From Bacteriovorax sp. (GTDB taxonomy: Bacteria > Bdellovibrionota > Bacteriovoracia > Bacteriovoracales > Bacteriovoracaceae): a stretch of DNA of 44,995 nucleotides. The position numbers and the translations under genes were made by a program. Of this stretch, positions 9,359-18,340 are shown piece by piece. The stretch is from the NCBI GenBank assembly GCA_014377485.1, contig JACMPM010000022.1, forward strand, positions 1-44,995. Reading direction: 5' to 3'. Within the stretch, counting starts at the first letter, position 1; every line of letters starts with the position of its first letter. The notes under the pieces are model-generated. The model was not told where the DNA came from and did not search any database. It saw only the letters and a program-made list of their open reading frames with translations.

Positions 9359-10516
9359 TTACGGTGTTAAGACTACTTTCACACAATTGTCTTCATGATT
9401 ATTAAATATTTTATAAGCGTGCGACACATCCTTTAACGGTAGTCGATGAGAGATTATATCGTTGGTTTTTATTCTTCCGGCGACAACATGATCCATAAGC
9501 AAATCAATATAATTATGCACTGGAGCTTGGCCTGCTCTAATCGTTATTCCTTTATCAAACCATTGCCCTAACGGAAAATTATCATAAGTTGTTCCATACA
9601 CACCCATGATGGATACATGCCCACCTCTTCTGACGGCAGTCATGCAATCAGCAACAACTTTCATTGTCCCTCTTTGCATATGAATGACAGCAGAAACTTT
9701 ATCGATGAATCTTCTATCGGCCTCTAGTCCTACCGCATCTATGCACACGTCGGCCCCGCGTCCATTGGTCATTTCAATAATTTTGTCTGGGGCATCTCCT
9801 TCCGAATTATTTATAACTTCTGAACAACAAACTTCATGTGCTTTATCTAAGCGATATTGAAGAACGTCTACACCTATAACTCTGGCAGCTCCTTTAAGCC
9901 ACGCAGCTTTTTGTGCCATCAATCCAACAGGGCCGCAGCCAAAAACGACAACTGTTTCACCACCTTTAACATTTGCCCAATCAACACCTGACCAGCCAGT
10001 CGGTAAAATATCAGTGAGAAATAAAACTTGTTCATCGGTTAATCCATCGGGAACTTTTCTTGGGCCATAATCTGCATAAGGAACTCTTACGTATTCGGCC
10101 TGCCCTCCATCGTATCCTCCATAAAGATCAGTGTAACCAAACATTCCTCCACCTTTTTCGCTCATTAATTTACCGCGAGGTCCATAGTGTTCCGGATTAG
10201 AATTCTCACATGCTCCCGGTGTTTGATGTTCACAGAAAAAGCATCCTCCACAAGCAATTGGAAAAGGAACGACAACACGATCCCCTTTTTTTAAATTTTT
10301 AACTTCCGAACCAACTTCTTCAACGATGCCCATAAATTCGTGACCTAAAACCTGGTTGCGTAATTGTGGAAAAAGTCCGTTGATAATGTGAAGATCTGAG
10401 CCACATATGGCCGTAGCCGTCACTCTTATGATTGCGTCTCTAGGATGTTTAATAATTGGATCAGGAACAGTTTCATAACGAATATCGTGTGGTTTGTGAA
10501 ATACAGCTGCCTTCAT
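9359..10516 (-). CDS. Zinc-dependent alcohol dehydrogenase (formaldehyde-dehydrogenase-like)
   Basis: The protein has 385 residues from the ATG at 10516, which has a near-perfect AAGGAGG upstream; the longer frame to 10558 is unlikely. MDR-family signatures are complete. The catalytic zinc region shows Cys38 in ICGSDLH and His59-Glu60 in GHEFMG. Structural zinc cysteines are at 89, 92, 95 and 103 in a CGGCFFCEHQTPGAC stretch. The NAD-binding GCGPVGLMAQ motif follows. The long insertion and overall length resemble the glutathione-independent formaldehyde dehydrogenase subgroup, which oxidises small aldehydes or alcohols with NAD. It is transcribed alone. The exact substrate is not determinable. 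Confidence 0.88.
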   Translation of the reverse strand: MKAAVFHKPHDIRYETVPDPIIKHPRDAIIRVTATAICGSDLHIINGLFPQLRNQVLGHEFMGIVEEVGSEVKNLKKGDRVVVPFPIACGGCFFCEHQTPGACENSNPEHYGPRGKLMSEKGGGMFGYTDLYGGYDGGQAEYVRVPYADYGPRKVPDGLTDEQVLFLTDILPTGWSGVDWANVKGGETVVVFGCGPVGLMAQKAAWLKGAARVIGVDVLQYRLDKAHEVCCSEVINNSEGDAPDKIIEMTNGRGADVCIDAVGLEADRRFIDKVSAVIHMQRGTMKVVADCMTAVRRGGHVSIMGVYGTTYDNFPLGQWFDKGITIRAGQAPVHNYIDLLMDHVVAGRIKTNDIISHRLPLKDVSHAYKIFNNHEDNCVKVVLTP

Positions 10517-10787
10517 ACTGCCTCCTTTTTGTTTTACTAAAATAATTTTAACTTCCATGTGAATGTTAAAATAATATAAAATTCACATTGAAGTTATAAT
10601 GAAAGACCATAGGATATTTCAAGAGATGACATTCAATGGCATGAGCTGGTATTAATTTTAATAGTTACTTAAGTTATAGATGCTATGAATTATCAATAAA
10701 AGCCTACCAAAAAGCCTGTGAAAAGTTTTTCATCTGCAACAAGAGATAAACTTATGTTTTTGGATGTATATAATACAGCAATTTAGT

Positions 10788-11669
10788 CTAACGAAGCGAA
10801 CGTATCAGCTCATTAATAATTGGATTCGGAAATTTTTTCTGTCGAGTAATCGCATAAAACCTTTGTTTTATGTTTTTGAACTCATGGAGCACGACCAAGC
10901 TACCGTTCTCAATATCATTGGTAACTCCAAGTCGAGGAATGACAACTAGACCTTTTCCAGAAAGAGCTAAAATTCGCAGTAGTGCAATATCGTCAAGCTC
11001 GCCTGTTGTTTTAAGTTTTATTTTGTTTGACTCGATATAATGGTCAAAATCCGAACGACTCTCCAGGCTTGAGGTTGGGAGAAAGATACGGTTATTTTCC
11101 AGAATGAATTCTATCTTTTCGTTTTTTTTAAATTTTATTGATTTGGAGGAAACTATACATAATGGACTATGGGTAAGGAGATGGGTGTAAAGTTCAGATG
11201 ATTCTTCTTCTGTTGCGGAGAATGTAGAAAGCACAATATCTAAAGCATGATCACGTAAGAGTTTTATCAAGCGTTTTGAGTCACCGACAGTTATAGAAAA
11301 CTGAACGTCATCTCTTTCTAAAATTGGTGTTAAAAATTTCGCTTGTAAGTTTCTTGATAGGCTGCCAATCGCGCCAATGCGAATTTGTTGTTTTTTTGTG
11401 CTTGGCCTATGTTTCATGTAATCCATGAGCTCGGTGCCTGTCGTAAATATGGCCTCTGCAAACTCAAGAGCAGTGCCCCCCGCCTCAGTAAGTTCAAAAC
11501 TACGTGTTGTACGAGTGATCAGTTTCTGACCAAAAGCTTCTTCAAGTCTACTCACCTGCTCACTGACTGCCGATTGAGAAAGTCTTAGTTTTTGACCTGC
11601 TTTGGTGAAACCACCTTCTTTGCAAACTGTCCAAAAATAAAAAAGATGATGATAGTTAAGTGTTTCCAT
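10788..11669 (-). CDS. LysR-family transcriptional regulator (NhaR-like)
   Basis: The protein has 293 residues. An N-terminal winged HTH (about 5-62) contains GGFTKAGQKLRLSQSAVSEQ, the LysR recognition-helix pattern. An effector-binding domain follows (about 90-290). The N-terminus LNYHHLFYFW resembles NhaR-type members. It is divergent from dabB, with only 84 bases between the two starts and a 10-bp inverted repeat between them. By the usual LysR rule it should control the DAB operon and itself. The effector is unknown; CO2/bicarbonate status or ion/pH stress are candidates. Confidence 0.9.
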   Translation of the reverse strand: METLNYHHLFYFWTVCKEGGFTKAGQKLRLSQSAVSEQVSRLEEAFGQKLITRTTRSFELTEAGGTALEFAEAIFTTGTELMDYMKHRPSTKKQQIRIGAIGSLSRNLQAKFLTPILERDDVQFSITVGDSKRLIKLLRDHALDIVLSTFSATEEESSELYTHLLTHSPLCIVSSKSIKFKKNEKIEFILENNRIFLPTSSLESRSDFDHYIESNKIKLKTTGELDDIALLRILALSGKGLVVIPRLGVTNDIENGSLVVLHEFKNIKQRFYAITRQKKFPNPIINELIRSLR

Positions 11670-11686
11670 GAATACTTATTTATCGT

Positions 11687-11722
11687 AAAAACAGATTAAT
11701 GGCAAAGAATTTATCTGTTTTT
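11687..11722. promoter_or_regulatory. Inverted-repeat operator between lysR and dabB
   Basis: There is a perfect 10-bp inverted repeat (AAAAACAGAT, 16 bases, ATCTGTTTTT) in the divergent promoter region. It lies 17 bases upstream of the regulator start and 31 bases before the dabB ATG. Position and symmetry fit a LysR-family binding site or a dual operator. No clear -10/-35 pair was assigned. Confidence 0.6.
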
Positions 11723-11753
11723 GTTTTTCACTAAAATAATTCATAATGCATTT

Positions 11754-13274
11754 ATGAAAAAATATTCTAAAAATAATTCAAGTATTTCTTTTGTTCATAA
11801 TGGTTTATGGATCTTTTTTGCCATCGCTTTGGCCTTAGCAGGATGGGGGCTTTTTCGAGGAGATGCAATAATCAATTTATTTTCTATTGAACTAGCAGGA
11901 GTAAGATCTGCCTTTGCATTCAAGATTGATACCATCTCATCATTAATGATTTTAATGATTACGCTACTAGGGGCTATCATTAGTAAATACTCCCTCAGAT
12001 ACCTCAACGGTGAAAAACGACAAGTCTATTTTTACAAATATCTTTTCCTTACCATAACTTCAGTTTCTATTCTGGTTCTATCTAATAACCTCATTATGTT
12101 TTTTGCCATGTGGCTTTTATCCAGCTTCGGTCTTCATAAACTCCTCCTTTATTCTCCAGATAGAAAGCAAGCCGTTGCCGCTGCATGGAAGAAGTTTTTC
12201 GTGAGTCGTTTGGGAGATATTGCTTTGTTATTTGCTATTGTTATTACCTATCAAACATTTGGAACTTTTGATTTTTCCAAATTGTTTATCGCAGCCAATG
12301 GCATTTCATATAATTCACAAGAGGCTTACAATCTTTCAGTAATCGGGATCCTCTTTGTTTTAGGAGCAATGAGTAAATCAGCACAGTTTCCATTTCATTT
12401 CTGGCTTCCAGAAACCATGGAAACCCCAGCTCCTGTTTCGGCACTCATGCACGCAGGGATCATCAATGCTGGAGGATTTCTAATAATCAGACTGAGCCCA
12501 ATGCTAAAGCATGCAGAGACTGCGCATTTAGTTCTGACTTTTTTTGGCTCAATTACAGCAGTTTTCGGTGCACTCGTGATGATCACTCAGAACGATATTA
12601 AAAAAAAATTGGCATACTCTACTATAAGTCAAATGGGAGTTATGATGGTGTCTTGTGGGCTTGGTGCCTATTCATTAGCTTTATTTCACATCATTGCACA
12701 TAGCTTCTATAAATCTCATGCATTTTTAAGCACTGGTTTTCTTGTGGAGGAGTCAAAGAAAGCTAAATTTAATGATTCTAAACAATCAATTGCTTTTCTC
12801 ATTTTTGGGGTATTGGTCGGATATCTATTGATCACGCTAGGTTCGGTTTACTTTGAAAAACAGTATCTAGCTTATTTTGCATATGCTGCAATATTACTGC
12901 TTGGCTTTGTACAAAGCTTTAATTTTGGGCAACAGTCATTTGAGAAAACCGGCATAAAGTTTTTTGTGATTCTTTTTTGTATTTTAATTTTTAGTTTAAG
13001 TATTTTTTTCATTTCTGAATCATTTTTACATGAAAAGCTCGCAGTGCTTACGCCAATGACTTGGGGAGAGAATGGCAGTTTTTCGCTCCAACTGGTTGCT
13101 TGTTATATTTCATATACTATTTTTGTAATCGGTTTAGGGGTAAGTGTGCTTTTAATCGGACCTAAAAATGCTTTCACAAATAAGCTGTATCTCTATTTTT
13201 GGAATGGTGGCTACTTTGCTCAACGAACTAGTTCTTTTTTTAACCAATCGACTGCAAAAGAAGGAGCAAGTTAA
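11754..13274 (+). CDS. dabB: DabB: membrane subunit of the DAB inorganic-carbon uptake complex (NuoL-like)
   Basis: The protein has 506 residues from the ATG at 11754; a TTG start at 11721 in the same frame is less likely, and no good ribosome site is seen. It is a multi-pass protein of the proton-translocating antiporter family. It carries the NuoL motif FWLPETMETPAPVSALMHAG, with the Glu and His used in proton transfer, and the KKKLAYSTISQMG segment. Because a DUF2309 (DabA) gene overlaps its stop by one base, this is DabB rather than a complex I subunit. Known DabAB pairs couple a cation gradient to one-way hydration of CO2 to bicarbonate. It lies downstream of a divergent LysR gene. Confidence 0.9.
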   Translation: MKKYSKNNSSISFVHNGLWIFFAIALALAGWGLFRGDAIINLFSIELAGVRSAFAFKIDTISSLMILMITLLGAIISKYSLRYLNGEKRQVYFYKYLFLTITSVSILVLSNNLIMFFAMWLLSSFGLHKLLLYSPDRKQAVAAAWKKFFVSRLGDIALLFAIVITYQTFGTFDFSKLFIAANGISYNSQEAYNLSVIGILFVLGAMSKSAQFPFHFWLPETMETPAPVSALMHAGIINAGGFLIIRLSPMLKHAETAHLVLTFFGSITAVFGALVMITQNDIKKKLAYSTISQMGVMMVSCGLGAYSLALFHIIAHSFYKSHAFLSTGFLVEESKKAKFNDSKQSIAFLIFGVLVGYLLITLGSVYFEKQYLAYFAYAAILLLGFVQSFNFGQQSFEKTGIKFFVILFCILIFSLSIFFISESFLHEKLAVLTPMTWGENGSFSLQLVACYISYTIFVIGLGVSVLLIGPKNAFTNKLYLYFWNGGYFAQRTSSFFNQSTAKEGAS

Positions 13275-15694
13275 TGCAAACAGAGAGATTTAAAATAATT
13301 GAAAAGAGTCTACATATTTCCGCTCCCTCTTGGCCTCTTCAAAACACTGTCGCAGTTAATCCTTTTTGGTTTTTAAGGCACAAGCCATTTCATCAAGTAA
13401 TGGCGGAATTGGCTTCAACATTAAACACAACCCTTTATATGCCTTTGTCTTATTATAAAGACGCTCTTAATTCTGGGGCGATGAATAGAGAAGCTCTCCA
13501 AGAATCGATTAATATTAACACTAAGATTTTTCCTAAGACATTTCTTTCTATTGAAGATTTTATGAGCGCGGCAGAAACTATAACTAAGCCATATTTTATT
13601 AACAAAACGCTAAGCCAACTTTATTCACAAAAAAAAGATATTCATACTCAAGTAATGATAGATTTTGGGAAGTATGCTTCCGCCTATCTCGATGAAAAGC
13701 AGGCCATTTCTGTTTTTCCATGGAATTCAGTTTCATTTTGGGAGGGGTGGCCTCAAGCGCAAAAGATTGACCGAAGTATGGAGTACTATGGGTTTAAAAA
13801 TTTCAAAAAATCTCTAGATTGCTTAAATGGTATCAGTGCCGAAGATGGAATTTATTTGATGCTCGAGAAACTTGGTATTCTTGGAGAAGAGGCTAAAACG
13901 ACTTACATGCAAAGTTTGCTCGCTAGTGTCTTAGGCTGGTCAAGTCAATTTAAGTATGTTGAGTGGCAAAAGCAGCTCGGGTATGTCGTTTCAAGTAAAG
14001 CTTCTTCGGTTGATCTTCTTGCTGTAAGAATGGCATACGATTACGGAGTATGTACGTGTCTAGACGATAAACAATTTGAACTTAAAGTTTTATGGGCTAA
14101 AAACTTAAATGAATCGCCAACTGTAAAAGACGACTCAAATTATTTACAAATTTTACATTTTGCACTAGAACTCAGTTACCAAAAAAATCTAGTTCAACAA
14201 TTCAATCAAAATCCCTCGCATGCGGAAATTCCACCAAAAGCACAAATTTTATTTTGTATCGATGTACGATCAGAAATGATTAGGAGAAATATTGAAGAAA
14301 CAAACTCTGCTATAAAGACGATTGGATTTGCTGGATTTTTTGGAATTCCATTTGACTATAAGTCAAACTCAGAAAGTATTCCAAGTCACAGGCTTCCCGT
14401 GCTTCTTAATCCTGCATTTATGGTTGAGGAGGCTCCCAAGAATAGTCATGATGTAGGAGACTTTTCTTTAGCTCTTAAGCAGGTGGCGGGTTATTTCCGA
14501 AATTTACGAAAAAATCCTCTCTCTTCATTTCTCTATGTTGAATTGTTTGGGGCACTATACATCGAAAAGTCGATGAGACGTAGTTTTTTAAATGTAGCCA
14601 AAAAAATCAAAGGGAGGCGAATACCTCATCGGTTTTCCCCTCGTGGTTTGGGCCCTAGTCAGTCCAAGGTCACCAATAGCGACGGAACGAGCTTTACAAT
14701 TAACCAAAAAATTGAGCGTGCTGAAGCCGTGCTTAGGCACATGGGCCTATGTGAATCATTTGCAAAGTTGGTACTCATAATTGGTCACGGGAGTGTTACT
14801 ACAAACAATGCTTTTGGCTCTTCATTAGATTGTGGCGCATGCGGAGGCCACGCAGGAGACATTAACGCTCGTTTTTTAGCTGATCTTTTAAATGATTCTG
14901 TCATAAGAAAAGGTTTAGAGACAAAGGGTATTTCGATCCCATCATCTACTCAATTCATTGCAGGGGTGCATGAAACGGTAAGCGATCAGATTTATATAAT
15001 AGAATCAGACAAGGTTTCACCGCAATTACGTGAGGAGTTGAGCTCACTCATGCAAGACTTAAATATAGCATCTGTGAAAACACGCAATGAGCGCTTTTCA
15101 TCCAAACCTTATGGCATTGATCCAAACGCCGAAGTTCGTTCCAAAAATTGGTCAGAGGTACGGCCTGAGTGGGGCCTTGCTGGCAATGCTTGCTTCATCG
15201 TTGCACCTAGATCACGAACTCTAGGTAAAAATTTAAATAGCCGCTCCTTTTTACACGATTACGATTGGAAGTTGGATGAAGAGCAAGGCTATAAAACGCT
15301 TGAACTCATTATGACGGCTCCTATGATTGTAACTAACTGGATTAATCTTCAGTACTTTGCTTCGACAGTGGCACCAGCGGTTTTTGGATCAGGCAATAAA
15401 GTTCTTCATAACCTTGTCAATGAAACGGGAGTTTATGAAGGTAACGGAGGGGACTTAAGAGTGGGGCTTCCATTTCAGTCTGTTCATGACGGTAATAAAT
15501 TTGTGCACGAACCGCTAAGGCTCAGTGTCTTCATCGAAGCACCCCGAGATCAAATTGAATTAATCATTGCTAATCATGAAGTGGTGAGACAGTTAGTAGA
15601 TCATGAATGGCTACATCTCATTCATATCGAGCCGGAGCAGGTAAACCTAACAAGCCAAAGACGTACACACGGCGGTGTGTATGTTCCTATATGA
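13274..15694 (+). CDS. dabA: DabA: DUF2309 zinc-dependent CO2-hydrating subunit
   Basis: The protein has 806 residues, normal for DUF2309/DabA. The beta-carbonic-anhydrase-like zinc site is visible: Cys328 and Asp330 in CIDVRSE, His505 in IIGHGS, and Cys520 in DCGACGGHAG. Spacing closely matches the Cys/Asp/His/Cys set known from the Halothiobacillus protein. With DabB it forms a peripheral/membrane complex that traps inorganic carbon as bicarbonate in the cytoplasm. Its ATG overlaps the dabB stop (TAATG), and its stop overlaps the next ATG, so expression is coupled through the operon. No carbon-fixation gene is present nearby, so an anaplerotic or biosynthetic supply of bicarbonate is more likely than autotrophy. 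Confidence 0.95.
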   Translation: MQTERFKIIEKSLHISAPSWPLQNTVAVNPFWFLRHKPFHQVMAELASTLNTTLYMPLSYYKDALNSGAMNREALQESININTKIFPKTFLSIEDFMSAAETITKPYFINKTLSQLYSQKKDIHTQVMIDFGKYASAYLDEKQAISVFPWNSVSFWEGWPQAQKIDRSMEYYGFKNFKKSLDCLNGISAEDGIYLMLEKLGILGEEAKTTYMQSLLASVLGWSSQFKYVEWQKQLGYVVSSKASSVDLLAVRMAYDYGVCTCLDDKQFELKVLWAKNLNESPTVKDDSNYLQILHFALELSYQKNLVQQFNQNPSHAEIPPKAQILFCIDVRSEMIRRNIEETNSAIKTIGFAGFFGIPFDYKSNSESIPSHRLPVLLNPAFMVEEAPKNSHDVGDFSLALKQVAGYFRNLRKNPLSSFLYVELFGALYIEKSMRRSFLNVAKKIKGRRIPHRFSPRGLGPSQSKVTNSDGTSFTINQKIERAEAVLRHMGLCESFAKLVLIIGHGSVTTNNAFGSSLDCGACGGHAGDINARFLADLLNDSVIRKGLETKGISIPSSTQFIAGVHETVSDQIYIIESDKVSPQLREELSSLMQDLNIASVKTRNERFSSKPYGIDPNAEVRSKNWSEVRPEWGLAGNACFIVAPRSRTLGKNLNSRSFLHDYDWKLDEEQGYKTLELIMTAPMIVTNWINLQYFASTVAPAVFGSGNKVLHNLVNETGVYEGNGGDLRVGLPFQSVHDGNKFVHEPLRLSVFIEAPRDQIELIIANHEVVRQLVDHEWLHLIHIEPEQVNLTSQRRTHGGVYVPI

Positions 15695-16542
15695 TTAAAA
15701 ATATGACTCTTCATTCTTATCATGGAAAGACTATTTATTTGGGAACGAAACACAAAAAAGATCGTGCTCTAAAGGAACAACTTTTAAGCCTTGGCTTAAA
15801 TTGTGAAGTGGTCGAAATTGATACTGATTCATTAGGAACTTTTTCTGGAGAAGTCATGCGTATTGGATCTGTCCAAGAAACATTAAGAATGAAAATAAAA
15901 TTAGTGATGGATAAAATACCTTCGGCTAATTTATTTTTAGCAAGTGAAGGAAGTTTTGGACCTCATCCAATTATCTTTTTTGCAAATTGTAATCAAGAAA
16001 CTCTAATGTTTTATGATAAGGCTTTAGATCTTGAGATTTTATCATCAGATATAACTTTAGAAACTAACCTTAATGAAAAAAACATTAAAAGAAATGAGTG
16101 TTATCTAAAATTTTTAAATGATGTTAAATTTCCTAGTCATGGTCTAATTTTGCAATCTGGCAGTCTGGTAGTAAAGGGCATAGATAATATGGATTATTTG
16201 AAATCTACAATTGAGAATATTTTCAAAGACGCAAATGTAGAGTCTGTTAAAATTTTCACTGACATGCGAGCTAATTTTAATCCCACTCGCATGAAGTTTA
16301 TTGGTTCAGTTGGACAGAATTTAATTAATAAAATTCTTACTTTATGTCCTGGTTGTAACTCACCGGGTTTCGGAATTGTAAAATGCTTACCTGGACTCCC
16401 TTGTCGAGAATGTGGATTTGCAACTAATGGGATTCTCTTTAATGTCTTCCAATGTCCAAAGTGCGGTTTACAAGAAAAACAAAAAAGAACCGATCAAGTT
16501 TTTTACAGTGATCCGGCAGAATGCGATATGTGTAATCCATGA
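15691..16542 (+). CDS. DUF6671-like protein with C-terminal cysteine-rich zinc ribbons
   Basis: The protein has 283 residues from the ATG at 15691, which overlaps the dabA stop (ATGA). The open frame extends further upstream but only inside dabA. The N-terminal half has an alpha/beta look, with a SEGSFGPHP motif near residue 90. The C-terminal 70 residues hold CPGC, CRECG, CPKCG and CDMC pairs, which suggest one or two structural zinc ribbons. This matches the pattern I associate with DUF6671, whose function is unknown. It sits between dabA and sua5 with overlaps at both ends, so it is probably part of the same bicarbonate-linked unit. The family name is moderately sure. Confidence 0.65.
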   Translation: MIKNMTLHSYHGKTIYLGTKHKKDRALKEQLLSLGLNCEVVEIDTDSLGTFSGEVMRIGSVQETLRMKIKLVMDKIPSANLFLASEGSFGPHPIIFFANCNQETLMFYDKALDLEILSSDITLETNLNEKNIKRNECYLKFLNDVKFPSHGLILQSGSLVVKGIDNMDYLKSTIENIFKDANVESVKIFTDMRANFNPTRMKFIGSVGQNLINKILTLCPGCNSPGFGIVKCLPGLPCRECGFATNGILFNVFQCPKCGLQEKQKRTDQVFYSDPAECDMCNP

Positions 16543-17474
16543 GTATAAATATGTTGAAAAAAGCAATAGAATTACTTAAAAATGATGACGTGGTTGGAAT
16601 GCCTACTGAAACAGTTTACGGAATAGCTGGATCTATTTATTCTGAAATTGCGCTGCAGAAAATATTTAAAATAAAGGAGAGACCTTTTTTTGATCCACTC
16701 ATTATCCATGTTTCAAACATTGAAGAGGCAAAAACTCTTGTTAAGAATTGGCCAAAATCAGCGGATATTTTAACCGATAAATTTTGGCCAGGCCCTCTAA
16801 CTCTAGTGCTTGAAAAATCTAACAAGGTTAATGATCTTATTACTTCAGGTCTTCCGACTGTAGCAATAAGAATGCCTAATCACCCAATAGCATTAAATCT
16901 AATAAAAAAATTTGGCAGTCCACTTGCTGCTCCAAGTGCCAATAAATTTAAAAAAACCAGTCCAACGACATTTCAACATGTAAAAGATGAATTTCTTGAT
17001 AATGTTTATGTTTTAGATGGAGGAAGTTGCAGTGTGGGCCTAGAGTCAACTATTTTATTTCTTCATGAAAATGAAAATGTTTTAGAAGTTGAAGTTTTAC
17101 GAAAAGGATTTATACAATATTCAGAAATAGAAAAAATTCTCGTCGAAAATGGTTTTAAATTAAAAAAAGCAAAACTTGGAAATTCAATTCTTGTTCCTGG
17201 GAATATGAAAAATCATTATATGCCTAAGAAGCCTCTTGTTATTTTAAAAGAAGGAAAAGCACTAAAAGATATAAAAATTAATTTTAATACTTATGTTGAA
17301 ATGACTTTATCAAATTCACCAGAGATAGCGGCAAGGCAATTGTACTCTCAATTAAGAATTTCAAGTCAGGGCAAAGAGCACATTATTATTTTTAAAGAAA
17401 TGAATTGGCACGCAGGTGAATTATGGGAAGCTATCCTAGATAGATTGCTAAAAGCTGCATCCGAAGTTTGTTAA
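16539..17474 (+). CDS. tsaC: L-threonylcarbamoyladenylate synthase (Sua5/YrdC/TsaC)
   Basis: The protein has 311 residues: an N-terminal YrdC domain (about 5-190) plus a C-terminal Sua5 domain (about 220-311). Motifs are MPTETVYGIAGSI, KIKERPFFDPL, FWPGPLTLVL and APSANKF, followed by the Sua5-specific linker VPGNMKNHYMPKKPL. The enzyme combines threonine, ATP and bicarbonate to make TC-AMP for the t6A37 modification of tRNA. It overlaps the DUF6671 stop by four bases and is last in the dab operon. Placing a bicarbonate-consuming enzyme behind a bicarbonate pump is suggestive. Confidence 0.93.
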   Translation: MSINMLKKAIELLKNDDVVGMPTETVYGIAGSIYSEIALQKIFKIKERPFFDPLIIHVSNIEEAKTLVKNWPKSADILTDKFWPGPLTLVLEKSNKVNDLITSGLPTVAIRMPNHPIALNLIKKFGSPLAAPSANKFKKTSPTTFQHVKDEFLDNVYVLDGGSCSVGLESTILFLHENENVLEVEVLRKGFIQYSEIEKILVENGFKLKKAKLGNSILVPGNMKNHYMPKKPLVILKEGKALKDIKINFNTYVEMTLSNSPEIAARQLYSQLRISSQGKEHIIIFKEMNWHAGELWEAILDRLLKAASEVC

Positions 17475-17652
17475 AACTAAAATAATTGGTATGACTCTCG
17501 TTTGAACGCTGCTGCCATTGCGAGTCTTTAGCTAGCTAAGATCTCATCACTATTTACAGTAAAGATACGATTAAGGTACCACCGTCTTTTTTTGTCTTCT
17601 AAGGTTTAATAAAAATTCCACAGAAACATGTTCAGATCTAGACGTACAAGCT

Positions 17653-17681
17653 TTGTCTATCTTTTGAATCTTCAAGATAAT
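17653..17681 (+). promoter_or_regulatory. Candidate sigma-70 promoter of the PYP operon
   Basis: TTGTCT (-35), a 17-base spacer and GATAAT (-10) sit about 50 bases before the first small ORF of the operon. This is a close but imperfect match to consensus. The rest of the 17475-17732 gap contains an imperfect dyad near 17495-17526 and nothing else I recognise. Confidence 0.45.
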
Positions 17682-17732
17682 TTAAATCTAGTCGATAATT
17701 AGACACATACTTCCTACATAAATGGAGTTCTC

Positions 17733-17870
17733 ATGGAAATCGAAAGCATTCGGATCAAATTAATAAGTATAGCCTCCCTTTTGAGCAACGAAGGTTCTCA
17801 AGAAGATGCACTGGAAGAATTAGTTAAACTAGTTGAAGAGCTTGAGACTACAAATGACTGCAAGCTTTAG
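17733..17870 (+). CDS. Small acidic helical protein (45 aa), first gene of the PYP operon
   Basis: This 45-residue frame starts with ATG behind GGAG (five bases apart) and overlaps the start of the next gene by 17 bases. Its second half is a leucine/glutamate heptad-like helix (residues 24-40), so it may be a coiled-coil mini-protein. No family is recognised. The Shine-Dalgarno site, position after a promoter and overlap with the next gene support translation. Confidence 0.55.
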   Translation: MEIESIRIKLISIASLLSNEGSQEDALEELVKLVEELETTNDCKL

Positions 17871-18336
17871 TCCTTTGAAGGCAAAAGAAGTTCTCTTAAA
17901 TCTTAATCTTCTTTTAGGTAAAACGAATATTAAAAAAGAACAGCTTCGTCTTCGCCTAATTAAGGTCTGGTACGAGATGTGGTTTGCTAATCCCCAAAAT
18001 GATGAACTATATCAAACCTGGTCATCCGAATGGAGCTCACTTCTGACCTCTGGTCCATACTCATTCCCAGTTCCAGAAACAATCACTAAAATAGCTAAAA
18101 AACCTCTTACTTCCAAACCTATGCTACTTATCGATGGAGAAGCTCATAAATTGCTAGATGTAGTGATTACTCCAATACAAAAAAAATTTTCTCACAATGG
18201 AACCGTCGTACAGAAAGGTCAGATCTATACTTCTTTTCCAAAAACACTAAATAATGAAGAAATTCTTTTGGTCGTCACGGTTAAAGACAGGGCAGATATT
18301 TTAATAACCTCTTCTAAAGTAAAAGTTAAAAGGTAA
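17854..18336 (+). CDS. Uncharacterised protein of the PYP/CheA operon (160 aa)
   Basis: The protein has 160 residues from the ATG at 17854; an in-frame TTG at 17833 would add seven. No signal peptide or membrane segment is seen. The N-terminal half is helical and Trp-rich (WYEMW, WSSEWSS). The C-terminal 70 residues look like a small beta domain. I do not recognise it. It ends four bases before the CheA-like gene, so it is a candidate adaptor for that kinase; this rests only on gene order. Confidence 0.7.
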   Translation: MTASFSPLKAKEVLLNLNLLLGKTNIKKEQLRLRLIKVWYEMWFANPQNDELYQTWSSEWSSLLTSGPYSFPVPETITKIAKKPLTSKPMLLIDGEAHKLLDVVITPIQKKFSHNGTVVQKGQIYTSFPKTLNNEEILLVVTVKDRADILITSSKVKVKR

Positions 18337-18340
18337 CAAA

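Noticed and set aside
11754-13274. dabB as a complex I NuoL subunit.
   Set aside because: No other nuo gene is near, and a DUF2309/DabA gene overlaps its end, which is the DAB arrangement.
15607-15690. N-terminal extension of the DUF6671 frame inside dabA.
   Set aside because: The extension lies in dabA coding sequence in another frame; the ATG at 15691 overlaps the dabA stop in the usual ATGA way.
17495-17526. Dyad after the sua5 gene as a terminator.
   Set aside because: The stem is bulged, the loop is long and no T-run follows.
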